Source: Bacteroidota bacterium
GTDB lineage: Bacteria; Bacteroidota; Bacteroidia; Bacteroidales; UBA932
Assembly (NCBI GenBank): GCA_009778375.1
Contig: WRJW01000198.1
Location: forward strand, 1-11,776
Reading direction: 5' to 3'
Length of the DNA: 11,776 bases
A model generated the notes under the pieces. That model had not been told where the DNA came from and did no database searches. It was given only the letters and a program-made list of their open reading frames with translations. Shown piece after piece: positions 5,531 through 11,776 of the stretch (position 1 is the stretch's first letter; each line of letters opens with the position of its first letter). The translations under genes were made by a program, and so were the position numbers.

Positions 5531-6297
5531 GACGAACGCCCTTTTTTCTCCCCCTTTGCATTTTGTTTGGCGCCCTTCCTGCCTGTGCCCAGAATCAGGA
5601 ACCAAAACGGTATGGTTATAAGGTGGAGGAAGTTTTGCCCCACGACGAAAACGCCTATACCCAGGGATTGTTTATTCACGAGGGATTTCTTTACCAAAGC
5701 ACCGGCCAAAGAGGTTCGTCCTACTTACAAAAAATAGATTTTAGACAGGGGCGCGTGGTGCAAAGTGTCGCGCTTAAACCCCAATACTTTGGAGAAGGAG
5801 CCTGTATTCATAAAGATCGGATTTACCAGCTTACCTGGGAAGAACATACCTGTTTTGTGTACGATGCCAAGAGTTTGCAGCAGATAGGAACTTTGTCTTA
5901 TCGCGAGGAGGGCTGGGGCCTTACTTCGGACGGCGTCCGTTTGATTATGAGCGACGGTTCGTCTACCCTCTATTTTAGAGACCCCGAAACCTTTGCGGTA
6001 TTGAGCACCTTAAAGGTAACGGACGGCAAGCGGGAAGTCGAGTTACTCAACGAATTGGAATACATAGATGGGGAGGTATGGGCAAATATTTATACCACCG
6101 ATCGGATCGTGCGCATTGACCCTGCCACCGGCAAAGTAACGGGGATCATTGACTTGACGGGATTATTAGCCCGTCAATACCAAACCCCCAGAACAGAAGT
6201 GCTGAACGGGATTGCCTACGACTTCGACCGCAAACACATTTACGTTACGGGCAAATATTGGGCCAAAATGTATAGGATTTCTTTGACAACTAAATAA
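5527..6297 (+). CDS. Secreted glutaminyl-peptide cyclotransferase (plant/bacterial beta-propeller type)
   Basis: Predicted protein of 256 residues matching the glutamine cyclotransferase family (EC 2.3.2.5), which converts N-terminal glutamine to pyroglutamate and releases ammonia. Family landmarks run in order: PHDENAYTQG (38-47), STG (58-60), FGEG (88-91), LTW (102-104), EGWGLTSDG (128-136), SDGSS (142-146), LNELEY (174-179), WANIYTTDRIVRIDPATGKV (185-204), LNGIAYD (226-232) and TGKYW (241-245). These are the repeated strands of a five-bladed propeller. Residues 1-21 form a signal peptide. Cleavage may be by signal peptidase I after Ala-Cys-Ala21, or a lipoprotein could form at Cys20, though Pro18 makes the lipobox poor. 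The periplasm or cell surface is therefore the expected site. The ATG overlaps the pyrG stop by 4 nt, which suggests coupled translation. A TPP riboswitch begins 7 nt after the stop. Confidence 0.92.
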   Translation: MRRTPFFLPLCILFGALPACAQNQEPKRYGYKVEEVLPHDENAYTQGLFIHEGFLYQSTGQRGSSYLQKIDFRQGRVVQSVALKPQYFGEGACIHKDRIYQLTWEEHTCFVYDAKSLQQIGTLSYREEGWGLTSDGVRLIMSDGSSTLYFRDPETFAVLSTLKVTDGKREVELLNELEYIDGEVWANIYTTDRIVRIDPATGKVTGIIDLTGLLARQYQTPRTEVLNGIAYDFDRKHIYVTGKYWAKMYRISLTTK

Positions 6298-6304
6298 TAT
6301 ACAA

Positions 6305-6382
6305 ATAATTGGGGGTGCCATAACAGGCTGAGAACATACCCCTGGAACCTGATGCGGATAATGCCGCCGGAGGAAAAATTAT
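6305..6382 (+). promoter_or_regulatory. TPP (THI-box) riboswitch, compact translational type
   Basis: The conserved core is clear: GGGGGTGCC (6311-6319), GGCTGAGA (6327-6334), then ACCCCTGGAACCTGATGCGG (6338-6357), ATAATGCCGCCGGAGGA (6358-6374). This binds thiamine pyrophosphate in the mRNA. The closing helix P1 can form from ATAATT (6305-6310) with AATTAT (6377-6382), and the last two bases are the AT of the receptor start codon. The best ribosome-binding site, GGAGGA (6369-6374), also lies inside the aptamer. Ligand binding should therefore hide both directly, without a separate expression platform. The element starts 7 nt after the cyclotransferase stop, leaving no room for its own promoter in the gap. 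Confidence 0.95.
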
Positions 6383-8591
6383 GAGGAACAAAAAAAAACT
6401 TATGTTGGGGGTCGTGTTTACCCCATTTTGGCTGGCCGGCCAGGTACAAACGAATATGGCAATTACCTTAGACAGCGTGGTGGTATCGGCTGTGGCCGTA
6501 GGCGCCACGTCGCTTGTGGCACATACACAATTAAATAAGAGCGATTTGAGAAAGTCGCCCGCTACCATGCTCTTGCCTTTTGCCATTGACCTTACGCCCG
6601 GTGTAGTGGGCATATCGGAAAACGGTACGGGCGTTGGTAATGCTTACCTGAGGATCCGCGGCAGCGACGCCTCCCGAATCGGCGTTACCTTAAACGGAGT
6701 CCCTTTAAACGACGCCGAATCCCAAGAGGTCTTTTGGGTAAACCTTCCTGCTTTGACCGGTTTTTTGGAGCGGGTGCAGGTACAGCGCGGAGTGGGGAGT
6801 TCGGTAGCGGGGCCGGGCGCTTTTGGCGGAGGCCTCCATTTGCAAACCATCGGAGCCTCTCCGGAGGAGTATGGTCAGGTAGATATGGCTGTTGGTTCGT
6901 ACCGAACCTATATGACGGCCATTGGATTAGGGATAGGAATACGTAAGGGTTTTTCTTTAGATCTGCGTTATGCCCATAACCAAACCGAGGGTTATATACG
7001 CAACGGCTTTGCCCAAATGCACTCCCTCTTTGCCAGAGCAGGATATGGATTCGGCAGGCACGCATTCAGGCTTAACTGGATTTGGGGCGCCCACGTTACG
7101 GGCATTACGTGGGAAGGAGTATCTCCCGAAATGATGGCACAGGATCGCCGGGCAAACCCTTCGGGCGCCTATTTTGACGCCGGAGGAAACCTCCATTATT
7201 ACGACAACGAAACCGATAATTATACCCAAAACCACCTCCAGTTTAGTTGGCTTTTTGCTCCTGTTGCCGGTTTGAAGTGGAGTACTACCATGAACTACAC
7301 AAGGGGAGACGGGTTTTACGAGAACTATAAACCCGATCGAAAGTATGCAAGCTATGGGTTAAATAATCAGGATATAAATGGTATCCTATTTAGTCGCAGC
7401 GATGTAATACAGCGGGTACAGATGGGTAATCATTACTATGTACTCTCGTCAATGGTAGATTACAGGTACGATAGTTGGCGATTTTTGAGTGGATTGACAG
7501 GTTCTGTATATCGAGGCGCTCACTATGGAGACCTGATCTGGGCCATGTATAACCAACATATTCCGGAAAACTACGAATGGTACCGCAACCATTCCCGCAA
7601 ACAGGAGGTCAGTTTGTTTGTCCAATCCGAATATGATTTTACCGGAGGCGTAACCGCCTTTACCGATCTGCAATATCGCGTTATTAACTATCATTTGGAG
7701 GGTCCCGATAAAGATTTTGTGTTGCTTGACCAAGACGTCAAGTATCGATTTTTTAACCCAAAGATGGGAGTGAATTGGCATTTTTTAACGTGCCATCAAA
7801 TACATCTTGGCTTTTTTACAGGGCATAAAGAGCCCTCGCGCAGCGACTACAAAGAGGCTGTAAAGGCCGGACGTCCCAACGATTTACTTTCGGAACGGAT
7901 GTACGATTGGGAATTTGGCTACCGCTACCAACGACCATCCGCTCAAATGGAGATGACTTTGTATTACATGGATTATAAAGATCAGTTGGTGCCCACCGGA
8001 AAACTCACCGAGACAGGTTATGTGGTCAAAGAGAATGTCGCTTCGAGTTATCGAACGGGTGTAGAAGTGGCGGCAAAATGGCAGGTCTTGCATTTTTTAA
8101 GATTGGACGGAAATATTTGTTGGAGCCGCAACCGGATTCGGGAGTATACGGCGTGGGTGGATTATTACGATAACCCCGATGCGTGGGGGGCGTTGCCGCA
8201 AAAAGCGGAAAAGTATCGAAACGTATCGTTGGCTTATTCCCCTTCTTGTACAGGTATGGCCTTAGTCGAAGCAACACCTTGGAAAGAGTCTGTGGTATCT
8301 TTGAAAATCAAATATGTGGATAAACAGTTTTACGACAATACCGGCAACGATTCCAGGGCTTTGCCGGCCTATTGGACGGGGGGGCTCAGGTTTTCACAAC
8401 AGTTTAACTTTAAGGGAGTATCAGAAGCCATCTTTTCGCTTTATGTAGATAATTTGTTTAACCGGAAATATATAGATAACGCTTGGGTGTATCGAGCCGC
8501 TTTTGCAGACGGAAGCGGGGATTATACCGAAACCGGATTGTTTCCTCAGGCCGAAATCAACATTACCCTGAGCTTGTCGTTAAAGTTTTAA
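6381..8591 (+). CDS. TonB-dependent outer-membrane receptor, probable thiamine importer
   Basis: Predicted protein of 736 residues. A Lys-rich signal peptide (1 to about 20) is followed by a TonB-box-like segment LDSVVVSA (30-37) and a plug domain to about residue 156. The plug has LRIRGSDASRIGVTLNGVPLND (90-111), FLERVQVQRG (128-137) and GPGAFGGGLHLQT (144-156). The rest is a beta barrel rich in aromatic strands. The protein ends with INITLSLSLKF and a C-terminal Phe, as outer-membrane barrels do. There is no N-terminal carboxypeptidase-like domain, so it is not a SusC-type protein. A TPP riboswitch covers its start codon and pnuT follows 6 nt later, which points to thiamine or a related compound as substrate. 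It resembles the OMthi-PnuT arrangement described in Bacteroides. The first ATG is preferred because GGAGGA sits 6 nt upstream and it supplies the basic n-region. Confidence 0.93.
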   Translation: MRNKKKLMLGVVFTPFWLAGQVQTNMAITLDSVVVSAVAVGATSLVAHTQLNKSDLRKSPATMLLPFAIDLTPGVVGISENGTGVGNAYLRIRGSDASRIGVTLNGVPLNDAESQEVFWVNLPALTGFLERVQVQRGVGSSVAGPGAFGGGLHLQTIGASPEEYGQVDMAVGSYRTYMTAIGLGIGIRKGFSLDLRYAHNQTEGYIRNGFAQMHSLFARAGYGFGRHAFRLNWIWGAHVTGITWEGVSPEMMAQDRRANPSGAYFDAGGNLHYYDNETDNYTQNHLQFSWLFAPVAGLKWSTTMNYTRGDGFYENYKPDRKYASYGLNNQDINGILFSRSDVIQRVQMGNHYYVLSSMVDYRYDSWRFLSGLTGSVYRGAHYGDLIWAMYNQHIPENYEWYRNHSRKQEVSLFVQSEYDFTGGVTAFTDLQYRVINYHLEGPDKDFVLLDQDVKYRFFNPKMGVNWHFLTCHQIHLGFFTGHKEPSRSDYKEAVKAGRPNDLLSERMYDWEFGYRYQRPSAQMEMTLYYMDYKDQLVPTGKLTETGYVVKENVASSYRTGVEVAAKWQVLHFLRLDGNICWSRNRIREYTAWVDYYDNPDAWGALPQKAEKYRNVSLAYSPSCTGMALVEATPWKESVVSLKIKYVDKQFYDNTGNDSRALPAYWTGGLRFSQQFNFKGVSEAIFSLYVDNLFNRKYIDNAWVYRAAFADGSGDYTETGLFPQAEINITLSLSLKF

Positions 8592-8597
8592 GGTTTT

Positions 8598-9149
8598 ATG
8601 ACGATTCCCGACCTGTATATCGAAATTTTTGGAGCCCTCACGGGGATGATCTATGTGCTGCTCGAAATCTTAAAGCACAGAAGTATGTGGATAGTGGGTA
8701 TATTGACCTCTTTGGTATATATTTATATTTTTGGCCGTTTGGGTTTTTATGCCATGATGGGAGTGAATATCTACTACGTGGGTATTAGTATTTATGGATT
8801 GTGGCGTTGGAAAGCGGCGCCTGATATTTGCCGCACCGGAAAGCGTACCGCTCTTTTTTGTCTGTTGGCCGTCGTATCGATATTTTTTGTTTTGTACTTT
8901 GTCTTGGGGCATTTTACCGATGGACCCGTTCCATGGGCAGACGCCCTGATTGCTTCTATGAGTGTAGTCGCTACGTGGATGCTGTCGCACAGCTATTTAG
9001 AACAGTGGGGGGTATGGATTGCCGCCAACGTTCTGGCCACAGCAGTGTACGGATGGCAGGGACTTTATCCCACTGCGGTTTTGTATATGGCCTACACGGT
9101 AGCGGCCGTCGTAGGGTACCGACGATGGTTGAGCGTAGGCGCCGATTAA
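8598..9149 (+). CDS. pnuT: PnuT-type thiamine transporter (PnuC family)
   Basis: Predicted protein of 183 residues, hydrophobic, with about seven membrane segments (roughly 7-25, 31-46, 48-70, 84-104, 112-130, 137-153, 157-176), the PnuC fold. Family features visible are the N-terminal EIFGALTGMIYVLLE (9-23), NIYYVGISIYGLWRW (57-71), PWADALIASMSVVATWML (112-129) and the C-terminal NVLATAVYGWQGLYPTAVLYMAY (144-166). PnuC relatives move vitamin precursors by facilitated diffusion, and PnuT members carry thiamine. The assignment to thiamine rests on context: the gene starts 6 nt after the riboswitch-controlled receptor and should be its inner-membrane partner. Trapping would need thiamine pyrophosphokinase, whose gene often sits in such clusters but is absent here. 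The overall sequence cannot by itself exclude nicotinamide riboside. Confidence 0.9.
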   Translation: MTIPDLYIEIFGALTGMIYVLLEILKHRSMWIVGILTSLVYIYIFGRLGFYAMMGVNIYYVGISIYGLWRWKAAPDICRTGKRTALFCLLAVVSIFFVLYFVLGHFTDGPVPWADALIASMSVVATWMLSHSYLEQWGVWIAANVLATAVYGWQGLYPTAVLYMAYTVAAVVGYRRWLSVGAD

Positions 9150-9193
9150 ACTTTTTCTCTTTTCAGGTATCTAATAACCTTAAACAAAACTAT

Positions 9194-11773
9194 ATGAAAA
9201 AACTACTCAAATTCAGCTTTGCGGCATCTGTGCTGTGTGTCGCGATTTTACGTATATCCGCGCAGGATAGATATATGGAACCTCCTAAGGAGATTATGGA
9301 GTTGATGACGGCTACTCCGATTCCCGAAACTAACTTTAGCAACAACTACAAAAAGTTTGCGGTGATTCAACGCGAAAACACCATGATGGATATTGCTTAC
9401 GTTGCAGGCCCTGAATATAGAATCGGTGGCATACGTATCAATCCGACCAACTTTTCGGCCTCGCGACTCAATTTTTCAAATTCCATTCAGTTGGCCGATG
9501 TGGCTACCGGCAAAAAAGTAGAAGTAACCGGTATGCCCGATAATGCCAGAATCACCGGCGTAAAGTGGTCTCCCAACGACAAGTATATCTGCTTTGTGCA
9601 TCATGGCGCCCGCGCATTGGAGCTTTGGCGGATAGACGTTGCCACAGCTAAGGCAGAGAAAATCAATAAGTATCCGATAAACGCCGTTTTTGGAGATGGG
9701 AGGGAAGGAGATAATGTATATGTTTTTTTAGACGATGAGCGCATTTTGTACAAATCTGTTCCTGAAGATATTGGGGAGATGCCACAACGTTCTGCCCTTC
9801 CGGTAGGGCCCATCATTCAGGAGAGTTACGGCAAGACAAGGAGTGTGCGTACATTAGAAGATATGATGGCCTCATATTACGACGAACAATTGTTTGACTA
9901 TTTTGCCACGGTTCAATTTGTGGTTTTTTCTCCCCAAGGAACGGTAAAGATTGGTTCCAAAGCCATTGTACGCTCGTTTTCGCTGGCTCCCGGCAAGAAT
10001 TATATGCTGGTAACCACAGAGCATAAGCCATATTCCTACCAACAGGGACATACTTCTTTTCCCAATAAATTGGAAATATGGAATCTGAAAGGCGAAGTCG
10101 TCAAACTTTTGGAAGAGAATACCGGAGAGGAAGATCCATCGTCGCGTGGGGGAGGTAACCGCTCCGAAAACCGCGAGCCCAGAAAGTCCGGGTATGGCTG
10201 GAGGGGAGATTTTCCGGAGACCTTGGTGTGGACAGAATCTTTGACTCCCCCGCCTCCTGCAAGAGGACAGGCAGCAGATGATCAGCAGAACGAAGAGAAA
10301 AAGGATGAGCCTGAACAAAAATATACCACTTCGGTATACCAGTTGGCCGCCCCCTTTGACGGAGAAAAAGAGTTGGTGATTAAGCCTGAGTACCGGATCG
10401 GGCAAATTACCTGGGGAAGTAGTAAATTTGCCCTTTATACCGAGACTTCGACCAAAGAAAAGATCCGGAACACCCGGAGTTTTGTTCCCTGCGACACGTT
10501 AAAAGCTCCTGTATTATTATTTACCGAATCTACCGAAGTTGATTCTTTGGGAGTATTTCCGGTGATAGGAAATCCCTATACGGTAAAAAATGGTTTTGGA
10601 GCTAATGTGGTGTATGTTGACGAAAAGTTAACGTACATTTACCTGACCAGCGGCGGAGGAATGCGGGGAGGAGGTTCGAGAAAAGACAGCGAAGGAGACA
10701 ATATGAACTTTATTGATCGCTTTGACCTCAAAACCAAAAAAGCGGTTAATCTGTGGACGGGACAAGCTCCCTTCAGCGAGTCCATCGAGACCATAACGGA
10801 TTTTAAAAATTTGAAATTTATCTCTTTAAAGCAATCTGTTACAGATGTTCCCAATTACTTTGCGGTTGATCCAAAAGCTAAAAAGTCGCAGCAAATCACC
10901 TTTTACGAAGATCCTTGTCCGGCCATGCGCGAGATTCAGAGCCGACTGATCAGTTATGAACGCAAAGACGGAGTCAAGTTGACGGCCATGCTGTATTTGC
11001 CTGCCGGTTACGATTCCGAACGGGACGGAAAACTTCCGGTATTTATGTGGGGTTATCCGTACGAATATAAGAGTGTGGCTGATGCCGAGAAAGTGCGTCC
11101 GGCCCGCTATACCTTTATCCGTCCCAATGCCTCTTCTCAAATGTATGTGGTAACGCAGGGTTATGCAGTATTGGACGGATTTTCGGTGCCCATTATTGCC
11201 GAAAACAGCAAAAAAGAGCCCAACGACGTCTTTCGGGATCAATTGATTATGGACGCAGAGGCTGCGATTAACTACATTGATTCCATGGGTATTGGCGATA
11301 AGAACCGCGTAGGAGTAGGCGGCCATTCTTACGGGGCGTTTATGACGGCTAATTTATTGGCACACACAAAATTATTTAAAGCCGGCGTAGCAAGGAGCGG
11401 CGCCTACAACCGCAGCCTTACGCCCAACGGATTCCAAAGCGAATCCCGCACCTATTGGAAGGCACCTCAACTCTATTTTGAGATGTCTCCTTTCTCCTAT
11501 GCCAACCAAATAAAGACTCCTATTTTATTGATTCATGGTCAAATGGATAATAACGACGGAACTTTTCCGATCCAATCCGAAAGGTTGTATCATGCGTTGG
11601 TAGGCTTGGGCGGGCATGTACGCTACGTGCAGTTGCCCAATGAGAGTCACGGATATGGTGCCAAAGAGAGTATGTTTCATGTTATGTACGAAACACTTAC
11701 CTTCTTAGATAAGCATGTAAAGAATGCCAAAGCTCCCGAACCCGTAGAAAAACCTGTTGAAGAGGAGAAGTAG
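9194..11773 (+). CDS. Secreted S9 serine peptidase, glutamyl-endopeptidase-like (S9D)
   Basis: Predicted protein of 859 residues. The start at 9194 supplies a signal peptide, MKKLLKFSFAASV through ISA23|Q24. The same frame is open further upstream, but that part lies within pnuT. An N-terminal beta-propeller-like region (about 40-600) is followed by an alpha/beta-hydrolase domain with Ser712 in GGHSYGAFMT, Asp785 in HGQMDNNDG and His819 in NESHGYG. The stretch after the Ser (LFKAGVARSGAYNRSLTP) resembles the glutamyl endopeptidase branch of prolyl oligopeptidases. Three low-complexity stretches are inserted: a charged, Gly/Arg-rich one near 307-335, a Pro then Gln/Glu/Lys-rich one near 351-376, and a Gly-rich one near 485-503. 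The tail is Pro/Glu-rich. The likely role is peptide breakdown in the periplasm or outside. The 44-nt gap after pnuT (9150-9193) shows no terminator or clear promoter. Confidence 0.93.
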   Translation: MKKLLKFSFAASVLCVAILRISAQDRYMEPPKEIMELMTATPIPETNFSNNYKKFAVIQRENTMMDIAYVAGPEYRIGGIRINPTNFSASRLNFSNSIQLADVATGKKVEVTGMPDNARITGVKWSPNDKYICFVHHGARALELWRIDVATAKAEKINKYPINAVFGDGREGDNVYVFLDDERILYKSVPEDIGEMPQRSALPVGPIIQESYGKTRSVRTLEDMMASYYDEQLFDYFATVQFVVFSPQGTVKIGSKAIVRSFSLAPGKNYMLVTTEHKPYSYQQGHTSFPNKLEIWNLKGEVVKLLEENTGEEDPSSRGGGNRSENREPRKSGYGWRGDFPETLVWTESLTPPPPARGQAADDQQNEEKKDEPEQKYTTSVYQLAAPFDGEKELVIKPEYRIGQITWGSSKFALYTETSTKEKIRNTRSFVPCDTLKAPVLLFTESTEVDSLGVFPVIGNPYTVKNGFGANVVYVDEKLTYIYLTSGGGMRGGGSRKDSEGDNMNFIDRFDLKTKKAVNLWTGQAPFSESIETITDFKNLKFISLKQSVTDVPNYFAVDPKAKKSQQITFYEDPCPAMREIQSRLISYERKDGVKLTAMLYLPAGYDSERDGKLPVFMWGYPYEYKSVADAEKVRPARYTFIRPNASSQMYVVTQGYAVLDGFSVPIIAENSKKEPNDVFRDQLIMDAEAAINYIDSMGIGDKNRVGVGGHSYGAFMTANLLAHTKLFKAGVARSGAYNRSLTPNGFQSESRTYWKAPQLYFEMSPFSYANQIKTPILLIHGQMDNNDGTFPIQSERLYHALVGLGGHVRYVQLPNESHGYGAKESMFHVMYETLTFLDKHVKNAKAPEPVEKPVEEEK

Positions 11774-11776
11774 GCA

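Noticed and set aside
5527..5592. The cyclotransferase as a clear lipoprotein
   Set aside because: Cys20 is preceded by Leu-Pro-Ala, and Pro in the lipobox is atypical. An Ala-Cys-Ala signal peptidase I site fits equally well, so it is left open.
8828..9193. An upstream extension of the S9 peptidase (open frame from 8828)
   Set aside because: This part lies in another frame inside pnuT. The start at 9194 gives a proper signal peptide directly.
9150..9193. A separate promoter or terminator between pnuT and the S9 peptidase
   Set aside because: No TAnnTTTG box with a matching TTTG at 19-21 nt and no hairpin plus T run were found in the 44-nt gap.
9872..10405. Antisense open frame of about 177 codons within the S9 peptidase gene
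   Set aside because: No recognisable domain. It is a shadow of the peptidase coding sequence.
1..11776. CRISPR array, insertion sequence, tRNA or phage genes
   Set aside because: No spaced direct repeats, transposase motifs, terminal inverted repeats or tRNA-like cloverleaf were noticed. All long stretches are explained by housekeeping-type genes.

Overview
The window looks like a chromosomal segment of a Bacteroidales-type bacterium (phylum Bacteroidota). The reasons are the Bacteroidota form of ArgG, a cysteine-tailed GNAT protein upstream of argG, promoters with the TTTG / TAnnTTTG architecture instead of -35/-10 boxes, few strong Shine-Dalgarno sequences, and a TPP riboswitch in front of an outer-membrane receptor plus PnuT pair. 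I see no mobile element, phage gene, CRISPR array or tRNA.

Left arm, minus strand (1-3830). Read in transcription order it holds an acyl-ACP thioesterase, the RNase P RNA gene rnpB, a regulatory gap of about 170 nt, and an arginine-biosynthesis cluster GNAT - argG - argC. argC runs off the left edge. rnpB has a near-perfect Bacteroidota promoter that sits partly inside the 3' end of the thioesterase gene. The GNAT protein is a good candidate for the first enzyme of the pathway (N-acylglutamate synthase). A 19-codon leader ORF rich in late Arg codons lies just upstream of it.

Right arm, plus strand (3856-11773). A divergent promoter region starts a tightly packed run: pyrG (CTP synthase), a secreted glutaminyl cyclotransferase overlapping pyrG by 4 nt, a TPP riboswitch beginning 7 nt after that gene's stop, a TonB-dependent receptor, pnuT, and a secreted S9 glutamyl-endopeptidase-like serine peptidase. 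The receptor and PnuT together form a thiamine import route across the outer and inner membranes, controlled by TPP. The riboswitch is very compact: its closing helix P1 appears to include the AT of the receptor start codon.

The most striking observation is in PyrG. The synthetase half looks intact, but the glutaminase half has lost the nucleophilic Cys (now Gly384), the catalytic His (now Gln510) and several supporting residues, while remaining full length and in frame. This predicts an ammonia-dependent CTP synthase with a pseudo-glutaminase domain, analogous to the ammonia-dependent human carbamoyl-phosphate synthetase CPS1.
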